From: Calliopum simillimum
Taxonomy: Eukaryota > Arthropoda > Insecta > Diptera > Lauxaniidae
Direction: 5' to 3'
Length of the DNA stretch: 64,000 nt
NCBI GenBank assembly: GCA_951812925.1
Contig: OX638372.1
Location: 64,559,407 to 64,623,406, forward strand
How positions within the stretch are numbered: position 1 is the stretch's first letter; each line of letters starts with the position of its first letter. Both the position numbers and the translations under genes were made by a program. Positions 23,700 to 33,824 of the stretch are shown piece after piece. The notes under the pieces were generated by a model. It did not search any database and was not told where the DNA came from. It saw only the letters and a program-made list of their open reading frames with translations.

Positions 23700-24345
23700 T
23701 TTTTTGTGCCTGAGTTATTAACTAAAATTTTTATTTTGATAAAAAAAAGTGGGCGTGGCAATTATTAAACAAAGCTTTCTTTTTGTTATGCTTAAGATAC
23801 TCCTGATCCAGATCCGCATACAAAATTTCATCAAAATTTGTTGTATTATTTGCGAGAAATAGAATTTAATGTGTTTTACTTGTATGGGAGGTTCCACGCG
23901 CACTTTCGATATATTGCCTTATTACAGGTCGTAGGTGCCTAATAACAAGTAGACTCCCTACAGTCAAATTCAGAAAGATTGCTTTAGTAGTTTTCTTTTT
24001 ATAGCGCATTATATTTTTGTGGGCGGTGCCACGCCCTTCAACGAGTTTTTCCAATACAACGGCTTATCACATATTAATACTTGTTTTCAGAGGTAACATC
24101 TCCTAAATTTTCATCAAAATTGTTAGAGTCGTTATCGAGTAATATTGAATCAAAATTTTAAAGGGCTAAAAAGTGGGCGTGGCATTTCTTCGATCCCGCC
24201 CACTTTTTGTCTGTTACATTTAAACACCTTGTATGGTTTGCGAGTTATGACCATTCTCATTGTATGCTAATATCTAACACTATCCGAAGTTTCATTAAAG
24301 TCGCTGTAGCCGTTTCCGAGAAAAAGTTTTGCCCGTTCCAAACAT
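23700..24345. repeat. GGGCGGTGCCACGCCC-type dispersed repeat
   Basis: It is built of units containing GTGGGCGTGGCA or GGGCGGTGCCACGCCC separated by about 120-250 bp. The part from CAGAGGTAACATCTCCTAAA at 24090 recurs at 36574-36690. After a MITE insertion at 24346-25250 the same repeat continues at 25251-25318 (AAGTACATACATACAATTTT, AAGAAGAGAAGAT). Similar units occur at 38040-38400 and inside the Transib-like element at 59.5-60.1 kb. Confidence 0.65.
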
Positions 24346-25250
24346 ACACTCAGAAAAAAAAAGATTGTTAAAACAACAATTTTTCTTTCTTAAAAAATTG
24401 TTATTTCTAAATTGTTGAAATAAGAATTTTATTCTTAAATCAACAATTTCATTCTTGGTACTTAGTTTTTTACACATTTGTCATAAAAAATTATGAAAAA
24501 TATTTTAAAATACAAAACTTCAAACATTCTGTTTTGAAAGAAAAAAAATAAAAAAATCCTTTTTAAAACAAAAAAAGATTTATTTAACGAACAAAGGTAA
24601 GAAAAATTTCACTCAAAGTTTTCCCATCACTTAACATATTTTTCTCCCATCTTTCTGGCAGCATATCATAACAAATTGAATTCTATTGATCCCACTAAAT
24701 ACAGAGAAGCTTCGAATCCTAGATATTTGGATTTGCGGACGATGTCGATGCATAGACCTGGCTCACCTCACGACTTTTGTTGGGATTCTCGTACTGAAAC
24801 CATTTTCAATCGCCAGTCACGATAAGATGCAAAATTTTGTCCTTTTCTGCCGTTGAAGCAGGAGTTCCACGTATGAAAACGCTGTGTACTTCTCTCGGCT
24901 TCTTCTCATACGACATCCAATGTCTTTGTATATATTTCATTCCTATTGCTGTAAGATATATTCCAAATAAATAAGTACTAATAAAACCACAAACATTTCA
25001 ACAATCATTTATTTTTTGTTCAAACATTTCGTTCTTAAACATTGTCAACAGTTTCATTTTTGAAATAACAATTTCCGCTCTTAAGCTTCCAAGAACTTTC
25101 TACTTGATTCAACAATTTTTCGTTTTATGAAACATATAACAATTTCATATTTAAAACAAGAGCAAAAGTTGTTGGGAAGATTTCAACCAACGAAAATTCT
25201 TGAAACAAAACATGAAGTTGTTGGAAATACAATTTTTTTTTTCTGTGTGT
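24346..25250. mobile_element. MITE with AACAATTT repeats and a captured mariner fragment
   Basis: The ends are ACACTCAGAAAAAAAAA and TTTTTTTTTTCTGTGTGT, inverted, probably flanked by ACAT on both sides. AACAATTT/AAATTGTT motifs recur many times in both subterminal regions. The middle contains a mariner transposase piece on the minus strand. The element splits the GGGCGGTGCC-type repeat, whose other half resumes at 25251. Confidence 0.7.
24686..24930 (-). pseudogene. Mariner transposase fragment inside the MITE
   Basis: On the minus strand the frame reads WMSYEKKPREVHS, a linker, KILHLIVTGD-stop-KWFQYENPNKS, then YASTSSANPNI-stop-DSKLLCI-stop-WDQ. This is the mariner stretch around the first catalytic Asp (consensus IVTGDEKW followed by a YDNPKR-like segment and a CIWWDQ-like segment). 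Only ~80 residues remain, with at least three stops. It may be a relic of the MITE's parental element or a capture. Confidence 0.75.
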
Positions 25251-25318
25251 ACATACAATGTACATAAGTACATACATACAATTTTATTTCGTATAAGAAG
25301 AGAAGATTTAATATGGAG

Positions 25319-25620
25319 TAAAGAATTTACAGAATTAAATGAAAGTTTGCTTCATATTTTTGATTTAAACGCAGCCATCGAACTAAATACTCTTTCTACT
25401 TCTGTATTGGAGTATGGCAATGACAACACACGTAGGACTAAATTTGCTAGATCTTCAAAAGGGTTTAGGTCTAAAGAATCTTTGAAACCTTTTTCGTTGA
25501 TCCAAAAGGACGTAGCACTATTTTCTAATTCCAAATTAAAAGCCTGTTCACATCAGAATTTTATGAACTGTATTCAACGAGCAACACAAAGTCTTCAAGA
25601 AGAAAGAAAAAAGCACTAAA
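25319..25620 (-). pseudogene. hAT transposase C-terminal dimerisation domain
   Basis: The minus strand encodes FWINEKGFKDS, then NPFEDLANLVLRVLSLPYSN, TEVERVFSSMAAFKSKI, a stop, and SKLSFNSVNSLLHIK. LSLPYSNxEVERVFS is the hallmark of the hAT C-terminal dimerisation region. Only about 90 residues are present of a protein normally over 500 long. The overlapping 139-codon plus-strand frame is a shadow of this. Confidence 0.85.
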
Positions 25621-25710
25621 AATTAAAAAGCACTAGGCCAAAAATTTTACGGGTAATAATCTCAAAAAAGCACTAGATCTAGTGCGAAAAGCACTAAGTT
25701 GGCAACACTG
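25319..25710 (-). mobile_element. hAT element remnant with one terminus
   Basis: The right terminus reads, on the minus strand, CAGTGTTGCCAACTTAGTGC, a typical hAT end, preceded by the possible 8-bp target TGCCTGCT (25711-25718). AGTGCTTTTT-like motifs repeat at 25613-25700. The transposase C-terminus follows almost directly, so most of the gene was deleted. The left terminus is absent; the sequence joins the dispersed repeat near 25319. Confidence 0.7.
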
Positions 25711-26150
25711 TGCCTGCTGTCGCAATGTGATTGCCAAAGCATTCGCATATAATCTGAGATTTTCGCTTTACACAACAAAGGTGAAAAGAATCATGACTTC
25801 AAAATTTCTAGGAATTTTTATATATAAAAAAATTTGCATCAAATAATAGATGGGTAGAATAAAAAGCAAAAATCTGCCAAATTAAAAACAGAAACTTTTA
25901 CTACTTGCTTATTTGTTATGTCAATAGCACTGCGAAAAAAATTATTTTATTTTGTAGCAAATAAATATTTTTTTAAATTTAAATTTTGATGTTACAGCTG
26001 TCTACTGCATACATTAAACACATCCGCTCTATATTTGTTCAGTTTATTTTGTTAAGGTTTATACATAATCCTTTTTGTCGTCATTGCTGTTGCTTATTTA
26101 ACAAAACAACAAAAATTTTAACACATTTTTATATATACATAGGATATTAA
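25711..26150. other. Unassigned spacer
   Basis: Nothing recognised between the hAT end and the foldback. Confidence 0.4.
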
Positions 26151-27433
26151 CATATGAAGCAATCCACGCCAAGTGTACCAGCTTCTCCTGGTCCTAGTAC
26201 CATTTGATGTTAAAATACAGTGTGTTGAAGTTGGCGTTTTTAGTCATTTCCATGAAAAGGGTGTTTTTTTTTTCAAAAATTTATATCTTACACTAAAGTT
26301 TGTAAATTTATAAATCCAAGTTACTGGTCCCATTTATTTTGAAGTGTTCCTTTTATAAAAAAATATTTGTTGGTGAAAAAAAATTTTTTGTCACCAATAT
26401 TTTTTACACTTAAAAATATTTTTGCATTTTTTTTAAAAAAACCCCCCATAGATTCTTTTTAAAAGTACTTTAAATTAAAGCATAATTTATAAGCTTTAAG
26501 CTGATGTAGGACTCAAGATGGGATTCGGACGCTAAATGGGAGTTTTTGGCTTTTGAACGCCCGCAGAAGGCAAAAATCTTTTTTTACTCAAAATTTTTTT
26601 TTTTTTTGAGTAATTTTTGATAAAATTTCAAAAATAATTTCTCAAAAATTATTCAAAAAAAAAAAAAAAAAATCCAAAAAATCACACGTGTTACTTGGAA
26701 GATTCTAAGCATTTTTTGCCTTGTACACTTTTTTCGTAAGATGCTTTCCTCTTGAATAAAAAAAGATTTTTGCCTTCTGCGGGCATTCAAAAGCCAAAAA
26801 CTCCCATTTAATGTCCGAATCGCATCTTGAGTCATACATCAGCTTAAAGCTTACAAATTATGCTTTAATTTAAAGTACTTTTAAAAAGAATCTAAGGGGG
26901 GTTTTTTTAAAAAAAAATCAAATGTATTTTTAAGTGTAAAAAAAGTTTTGGTGTAAAAAAATTTTTTTCTCCAAGAAATATTATATTATAATAATACAAT
27001 ATAATAATAATATTATATTATATTATAAAAGGAACACTTCAAAATAAATGGGACCAGTAACTTCGACTTATCAATTAACAAACTTTATGGTAAGCTGTAA
27101 ATTTTTGAATAAATAACCTTTTCATGAAAATGACTAAAAACGCCAACACCAAGAACTATTTTTTTATAAAAAGAACACTTCAAAATGAATGGGACCAGTA
27201 ACTTAGGTTTATTAATTTACAAACTTTAGTGTAAACTATAAATTTTTGAAAAAGCACCCTTTCCATGAATATGACTAAAAACGCCAAGTTCAACACACAA
27301 CAAATGGTACTTTAACCAAATCCTCCCAGATTGTTGTCCTTGCACACCGGATCTACCACATTGCCAAATTTGAGCGAAATCGGAGAAAAGAAATTTTGAG
27401 CTGGTACACTTGACAATTCACGCCATTCATATG
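26151..27433. repeat. Large foldback, 1.28 kb
   Basis: The ends CATATGAAGC and GCCATTCATATG frame inverted arms: CACGCCAAGTGTACCAGCT and its partner at about 27400, AAGTTGGCGTTTTTAGTCAT and its partner, and AATGGGAGTTTTTGGCTTTT at about 26536 with its partner at about 26790-26810. The centre is near 26680. The right arm contains a tandem duplication of about 130 bp (27026-27150 and 27163-27290). No protein is encoded and no clear target duplication was found. Confidence 0.8.
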
Positions 27434-27675
27434 TAAATACAATGCATATTATACATACCCAAGGGGAAAATAAGTGCTTCAAAACCCTTCTGAAGTGCTT
27501 CTTTTCACCAATAAGCGCTTCCGCTCCGTAAGGACTATACTTTCTTTTTAAGATTGCATGTCATACGATGTAAGCCAGAAAAAGCTTACCGCAGCCTTAC
27601 TTAAAAAGGGTTTTTGAACCGCTTATTTGTAATGCTGCGGTTAGCGTTTTTTCAATAAAATTTAAAAAAAAAAAC

Positions 27676-27720
27676 ACTGACCGCACCAGGATTTGAATCC
27701 ACGACCATCCGTGTGACAGA
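27676..27720 (-). repeat. tRNA-like module, B-box half
   Basis: The minus strand reads CACACGGATGGTCGTGGATT, continuing into the B box GGATTCAAATCC, and is followed by a long T run that could stop pol III. Its A-box half lies at about 29362-29390, beyond the LINE. Confidence 0.55.
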
Positions 27721-28058
27721 TTTTTTTTTTTTTTTTTTAATACTTGAATTCATTTATTGAATCTTCTCATCTTAGGAGACTAACAATAAGTTTAAAAATC
27801 TTAATCCTAAATAACATTATTATACATAATTAATCTTATATATAATTTAGTGTTCAATGTGTCTCCAGAGTTAATAGGGACTTATCCATCCTAGTAGTTC
27901 GGTAAACGCGCAGAAGAACGCAGTTGTTGTATGTTCAGTCTTCTCACAAACATGCTGCCCGCCTAGCCGGATGTTTGAATGAAAAGAACTCCATACAAAT
28001 TTGCGCCAGTAGTTCCGGCTGCATGTGTAGCAGGAACAAGAAATATAAGAAAGAGTAC

Positions 28059-28221
28059 GCGCCAGATACCGGCTGCATAGAAAAAGTACGCGCCAGATAC
28101 CGCCGGCTGCATAGAAAAAAGTACGCGCCAGATACCGCCGGCTGCATAGAAAAAAGTACGCGCCAGATACCGCCGGCTGCATAGAAAAATGTACGCGCCA
28201 CATACCGGCTGCATACAAAAT
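28059..28221 (-). repeat. 31-35 bp minisatellite in the LINE 3' UTR
   Basis: Five units of GCGCCAGATACCGCCGGCTG plus CATAGAAAAAAGTAC. The first and last lack a CCG triplet or carry changes, and the central three are nearly identical. GC-rich within an AT-rich window. Confidence 0.9.
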
Positions 28222-28246
28222 TTAGAATTCAGTCAGCTTAACATAG

Positions 28247-29359
28247 CTAATTGCTAACGATATCAATAGCAGGACGATCCTTTCTTTTTAGTCTGGAGAA
28301 ATTTTCTAAATTTTTTAACCTCCGTGCCAATGGATTAGGATGATACAGCAATCTTGCAACGTAACTTTGCTTGTATTTGTTGATTTCGTCTTTAACCAAG
28401 GGGATGCAAAGGTCCCGATGTATGTTTTCGTTCCGTATATACCATGGAGCACCAGTCATGATTCTTAGAATTTTTGACTGAGTCCGTTGTATTAGTTCAA
28501 TGTTTGAGGAGCTGGCGTTACCCCATAACTGTATACCATATAACCAAATTGGCTTAATGATGGATTTATATAAAAGGATTTTATATTCAAGTTTCAGACG
28601 AGACTGGCTATTTATGAGCCAATGTAGACTGGAGGCTTTTAGTTTAACATGCGTTTTTTTGGCTTCAATATGCTTTCGCCACGTAAGCCGTCTGTCTAAA
28701 TGAATACCTAGGTATGTGACGTTTTCAGATTGAGGGATTGAAGTGTTATTTAATGTGATAGCAGGGCAATTACCTCGCCTAAGGGTAAAAGTAACCTGCT
28801 TGCATTTTTGTTCATTTACTTTTATGCGCCATAGCAGCAACCACTTTTCGATAGAGTTTAAATGAAGTTGAAGTTTTCGTGCCGCTTCTAGGGGACAACG
28901 ACTACAACTTAAAACTGCAGTATCATCTGCAAAAGTAGATATGGTTGTGCCAGCGATAATAGGTAAATCAGAGGTATACAGTAAGTACAGAAAAGGACCT
29001 AGCACGCTTCCTTGAGGGACACCTGCATTAATTTTTAAAGGTGATGAAATAAAACTGTTATGTCTAATTCTAAAATGCCTGCTTTCCAGATAAGAAATAA
29101 ATGTTTTGTGGACGTTAAAAGGCAGTACGTGTTTAATTTTATTGATAAGGCCTTCATGCCATACTTTATGAAACGCTTGAGCTACGTCGAGAAAAACTGC
29201 TGTACAGTATTCACTTTTTTCGAAAGCCTTCCTTATTTCATTTGTGATTCTATTAACCTGTTCAATTGTTCCGTGGTATTTTCGGAAACCGAATTGATGG
29301 ACCGGAAATAAATTTTTTTCAGTTGCATAAGGTATTATTTTTGATAAAATTACTGTCAT
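28247..29359 (-). pseudogene. Jockey-type reverse transcriptase, C-terminal 370 residues, open frame
   Basis: The frame is uninterrupted from the truncation point to a natural stop. In order it shows HQFGFRKYHGTIEQVNRI, FLDVAQAFHKVWHEGL (first catalytic Asp region), NAGVPQGSVLGPFLY, STFADDTAVL (the F/YADD catalytic box at about residue 142), then thumb and connection blocks LGIHLDRRLTWRKHI and IWLYGIQLWGNAS. The order and spacing fit the RT of the jockey/F/Doc group. The lack of stops suggests a recent insertion. It is non-functional because the endonuclease and RT start are missing. Confidence 0.92.
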
Positions 29360-29629
29360 TTACCAACTCTTTAGACCGCTACACCAATGCCCGATGATAT
29401 GAAGAGGTATTAAATTTGTATATTAAGCAAATGGTGTCCAAATAGAATTTGACATACGAATGCTTCTAGACCCTTACATAGAATCATTGTGCAATCAGTT
29501 TCTATTCAATTAAGCAAAAGTAAATAAATAAGAGAAAGGAAAATAGAAAAGTGAAAAAAAAGGTTGAAAAAAAAAAAAAAATTAATAAAAAAAATAAAGT
29601 AAAATAAAATTAAAAAAAAAAGGAAAAAA

Positions 29630-29685
29630 ATCACCCGGGCTGGGTTCGAACCCATGTTGTTCATACTGCAGCCTTATAAAAAATC
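29630..29685 (-). repeat. Second tRNA-like module (B box)
   Basis: The minus strand has GGGTTCGAACCC followed by CCGGGTGA and T runs. The A-box half is weak (ATAAGGCTGCAGTATG). It lies in the right half of the inverted-repeat element. Confidence 0.5.
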
Positions 29686-29770
29686 ATTATGAAAGTGCTT
29701 CTAAATATCTATGGGGAACAGCACTTTTGAAGTGCTTGGATCAGAAGTGCTAGAAATTTTTCCTCTTGGG

Positions 29771-30238
29771 TATGAATTGAAGTCAATTTTGTTTGCTCAA
29801 CTTTTAAGCAACAAGTGTGTATTGTTATTCAGAAATTTTGTTGTTGCTATGTCGCCGTGGAAGTGTTGTTGCTTACAGGCACCATTGGTATTATAAAATG
29901 CGTGTGCATTGGCAAATCATCTTGCTGCCATCAAATTGTCAGCAACACGTAAGCATTTTTATTGCCTGTGAATATGGCGCACATTTACCAGTGATAATAA
30001 AGTTAAGGAAAAAAAATACAAGAATTGGGGCCATGATGCGACATTTTACGTGACTCTTGTAAAGGAAGTCAAGCTGGTCACAAGTGGCATAAAAATAGCA
30101 TGCGAGTTTTTTTTTTTTTAAATCAATCTACACGATAAAGTTCCAAGTTTTCTTTCATTTGTTAATCAAAGTAAGCAAATTGATTTGCATAAATTTTATA
30201 TGTCATAACATTATACATAGAAAGTATATATACTATAT
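29771..30238. other. Unassigned spacer
   Basis: Nothing recognised. The 61- and 78-codon plus-strand frames at 29711-29896 and 29817-30053 show no motif. Confidence 0.4.
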
Positions 30239-30809
30239 CAGGGGTCTTCAAAGCGGATGATATCTACCTCTGTGGGTCGATATAATATAAATAGAGGTCG
30301 TTGCGATCTAAGAGGTCGATGAATATTAAAGCTATTCAATCGCATAATTATTGACATGTAAACCAACTACCTCTTAAAGCACGATTGTTTGCTAGACTTT
30401 GTGAAGAGAATGTTGAATTATCAAGCCAATTGTTATTACACACCGGAATATGATGGTTGTCAAGAGGTACATGTTTACAAAGACTTGTTGAATTATTTGA
30501 AACATATTACAGAATTCTTTACAAAAATTAATCCAGCCTTAAGGAACGAATTGCAACAAAATAAAAAACATTTTATTTGTTAGATTTATTTGCAAAGAGC
30601 AATAATATTCAAACAATCACCATAAAATTATATTATTGTACATTAATTCAAGTACGGGCAATTATTTTCAGCTTTCATTCTGAATTTAACTTCTTTAAAT
30701 TATTATTGTTTGGTAAAGATTTTCAATATTTTTTTTTTAAATTTTTTAAAAAACTTGATTTTTTCAAAATCAAATGAATCATTTATTTATAAAAGTTTGA
30801 CGACCCCTG
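30239..30809 (+). mobile_element. hAT (Charlie/Buster-like) remnant, 571 bp
   Basis: The ends CAGGGGTCTTCAAA and, inverted, CAGGGGTCGTCAAACTTT match the hAT Charlie-type terminus. The flanking octamers TACTATAT and TACCAAGT agree at five of eight places, consistent with a decayed 8-bp duplication. The interior encodes part of a transposase. Confidence 0.8.
30370..30640 (+). pseudogene. hAT transposase fragment (ZBED5/GTF2I-repeat type)
   Basis: The plus strand reads PLKARLFARLCEENVELSS, QLLLHTGI, a stop, WLSRGTCLQRLVELFETYYRIL, more decayed sequence with stops, then LLDLFAKSNN. The LLLHTxxRWLSRG block is characteristic of Charlie/Buster transposases and host proteins derived from them; the Arg before Trp is now TGA. 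The 64-codon frame at 30389-30583 is a shadow. Only about 80 residues can be traced. Confidence 0.8.
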
Positions 30810-32429
30810 TACCAAGTAATAAATAGATCGAAAAAGAAAATCAAGGAAGTTTATCAGAATAAAAAGAGTAATTTAAAGAAAAAAAAAGATAAAATAAAAC
30901 TTTACGAAAATGTTGAATTAAAGTGGCGTGAAATTGGCCCTCCAAAAATAAAAAACCGAACGAAAAATTACATTAAATTTTTGCCGCTGCAGTTCATTAA
31001 GTATTGAAATTGCTTACATTTATCAAAAGCCTTCAAGAAGGCAGTGTTTTCTTCAGTTGTTGTTTTGTTTTTCCTTGCGTTAATGTGGATTCAAGCGGAA
31101 AACCTAATTAATCACCTTAAGGCGGAACTTTGATATTTCATTTGTTACCTAACGGAAAGAAATGAAGATGCTTCCAAGGAGAGCGCAACAGAAGCACATC
31201 TCTGGTAGCATACAAAATTTTTAGAATTCTAGTTTTTTTTTATTGCTAATAAAAGTTAATAAACCGACTAAAAGTTACAGAAAAATTTAATTTCTGTGAA
31301 ATGGAACTTAAAATTTTGAAAACTTCCATGGAAGCGAATTTCATGTGGTTCCGAAAATGTGCATCTGCGCAATTGCGCATGCTGTGTTAAAAAATATAAT
31401 CAGTGAGAACAGCACTGGAAGCAGCTTCTTGGTTTCCTAGAAGCGCAACTAAAGTCGTTTCAATACGCTTCCGTTTCCCGTTGGGTAGTTATTGCGAGTA
31501 TACCAATAACTCTGTGTGACATGGTTCTTCTTACATGAATAATCTTATGTGTTAGAACTGTTTATTTCATTCTGCCTCAGGACATCGTGATTTTGAGAAA
31601 TCCTAAAATAAAAGTCCAAAATGTAGCTTACTGTTATTTTTTGAAATATATAACAAGACGCTGTTTTTTTTTTTTTTGCACAAACCCAAATGTAGTATTT
31701 CCGAAAGTATTAGTCTTGTCCTTCAAAACCCACTTTAAATTATTTCGATATTTTTTTATACTCCAAAATATAATTTTTAGGACTTTTTCAATTTTTAAAT
31801 TAGGATATTTAAAAATATTGAAGTGATAGAACAATTCGGCGGTCATATTCAGATCCAACATTATAAAATACATCAAAAATCATTATTTTTTGGCCTTAAG
31901 AGCTACAGGAGAGTACTATGCATACAAAAATAATGTTATAAAATATAAAAAATCACTTGTTATACAGTGGAATCAACATGAGGGGAGTTCCTTAGAATGA
32001 GTCAGCGATTTGCTTGGCATATGATTGCCATCAATCAATATAAAACTGCGGAAGGCAAACGAAGAAGTAGACGTCAACATTTTTTTCTCTTAAAATAAGC
32101 AATTGGAAAAAAGAATTTGCATTTTAAGTTGCAAGTTAATATGCTTTTTAATATCAGCTGACATAAAATGTTTTGTCCTAAATAGTGAATTTAAGTGCCG
32201 CCGGGTTTCCGTTAGACTACATTTTCAATAATAGCTATATTATAGTATTTAGTGTCAATAACAGTTTTATTCATTACAATCCAGTAACTCGTTATGTACA
32301 GATTTATAAAAAACGTTACCAAATCGTAAAATATTATTTTTAAAACGCCATTGCTTCAACTTACGAACTAAATGCAATATCGTTTCAAATTATCAGCTTA
32401 TAGTACAATCATTTGGGAGAATAAAATGA
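30810..32429. other. Mostly unassigned, weak AGCGCTTC-type traces
   Basis: At about 31140-31200 and 31400-31490 there are GAAGC-rich stretches (GCTTCCAAGGAGAGCGCAAC, CCGTTTCCCGTTGGG) that resemble the ends of the tRNA-like inverted-repeat family. They are too short for a firm call. The rest shows nothing. Confidence 0.35.
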
Positions 32430-32922
32430 TGAATTATTTTATCGATTTCGAAATGCTATTTCAGAATTTCAACTTTGCTACCTCGAGTCATGTTCGCTCT
32501 CTTTAACGGTTACATTTAGAGAAAAATATTGTGGAGCAATATTGTAGCTTATAGTCCAAGTAATAAGTGTTTTTATTTTGAACGTGTGACTCACCGTTCA
32601 TGAGTTATTGTAATTTTAAGCTCAACACATCATTGTGCCTACTCATAAGCGGCATGCACAATTTACTAATTTTTTTCAAATTTTGAACTAGGATATCTCC
32701 TGAGTTATAAGTCGTGCGGAACCAATTAAGAGGTTATTTTAGAAAATTTTATAAGCTACAATACTGCTCCACAATATTTTTCTCTAAATGTAACCGTTAA
32801 AGAGATATTTGTAAAAAACTTATTTTGGACGCCATTTTTCCAACATGGCGGCGCGAGCGAACACGACTCGAGGCAGCAAAGTTGGAATTCTGAAAGAGCA
32901 TATCGAAATCTATAAATAACTC
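32430..32922. repeat. Foldback, ~0.5 kb
   Basis: The left arm, with AGAAAAATATTGTGGAGCAAT and CTTTGCTACCTCGAGTC, is matched inverted by the right arm (ATTGCTCC.. as ACTGCTCCACAATATTTTTCT, and GACTCGAGGCAGCAAAG). The right arm has about 60 extra bases (32810-32870). The centre is near 32650. Confidence 0.8.
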
Positions 32923-33824
32923 ATTTGCAAAAATCCCGCAAAACTTTCCAGGTAAAACTACCAAATGACTACTATTACCTGAAAGATAAAAAAGTTGAAA
33001 ATGTTATATAAATTTATTTATGTTAGATTTTAAAAGAACTTCAAAATAAACTTAAAACTTCACCATGAGCATGGGTTCGTTAAAGATTTTTGCTAAATGA
33101 CAATTAAAACTAAGTATATAATGCATAACCTGTCTTTGATTCTTTTGACGCAATTAAAACTTTTAAAATAATTTTCATAGTCACGTTCACTTTCATTGTT
33201 GTTCTTTTTAAAAGAAAAAAATGTTTATTCTTTAAATGTGTAAAAGAGTTTTACACCACCTTAATATCACTTCAACTGCAACTGACAGATACAGTTGTTG
33301 CTATGTGGTAACTAAGTACGTGATATAAGTCTCATTGATGTAGGTGTCTATCTAATATACACCTATGGACATATGAATGGGTATGTGTGCTTAGCTTTAG
33401 GACATCTCTAATGTAACAAACTTGAAAAATTCCATTTTTATTCAATTGAATTTAACACACAAAGAAATTTAAATGGAGATAAATAAGATGTGTAAAAATC
33501 TTTTGTTATGTATATTGGTGCTCTTTCGATCTTAAGTGCAATCATTGCAAGTGAAGTCAAGTCCTTTTTGAATGATGCAACACGGAAATGTCCATATTAT
33601 GTTTTTACAAGTGAGTGCATAAAGGTGGCTTGTGCATTTTTATAAACATTGAATTTTATTTAATTTCATTCATGTTTTCTAAAGTCGGCCTTGGGTGTTT
33701 AATTTATGTTTCAACTTCAATTTTTTATGTTAAACCATTTTGCTTAAAAATGAATATGGACATTTCCATTGTAACGGGTGCGAAAGATTCAAATTAAAAA
33801 AAAAAAAATAAATATGGATACATA
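32923..33824. other. Unassigned spacer
   Basis: No gene or repeat recognised. Confidence 0.4.

Larger units (their letters stand above)
27721..29365 (-). mobile_element. Jockey-type non-LTR retrotransposon, 5'-truncated
   Basis: The 3' end is at the left: on the minus strand an AATAAA signal and GAATTCAAGTATT precede an A tail of 18 (27721-27738). The 3' UTR of about 500 nt contains a 31-35 bp minisatellite. The reverse-transcriptase reading frame runs open to the 5' break near 29360. ORF1, the endonuclease and the first part of RT are missing, the usual product of incomplete target-primed reverse transcription. A target duplication is not obvious. Confidence 0.9.
27456..29770. mobile_element. 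Inverted-repeat element with tRNA-like modules, host of a LINE insertion
   Basis: The terminal repeats ATACCCAAGGGGAAAA (27456) and TTTTTCCTCTTGGG (to 29770) face each other. Just inside are AGTGCTTC-rich motifs, then tRNA-like segments on the minus strand. The LINE at 27721-29365 splits one tRNA-like segment: the A-box part (GGTGTAGCGGTC, minus strand) is right of it, and the B-box part (GGATTCAAATCC) is left of it. A second B box, GGTTCGAACCC, is at about 29640-29652. Without the LINE the element would be about 0.67 kb. Confidence 0.55.

Noticed and set aside
25200..25619. A 139-codon plus-strand gene
   Set aside because: It is the antisense shadow of the hAT C-terminal domain on the minus strand.
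27871..28218. Repetitive proteins read from 27871-28218 on both strands
   Set aside because: They derive from the 31-35 bp minisatellite in the LINE 3' UTR, which is open in several frames.
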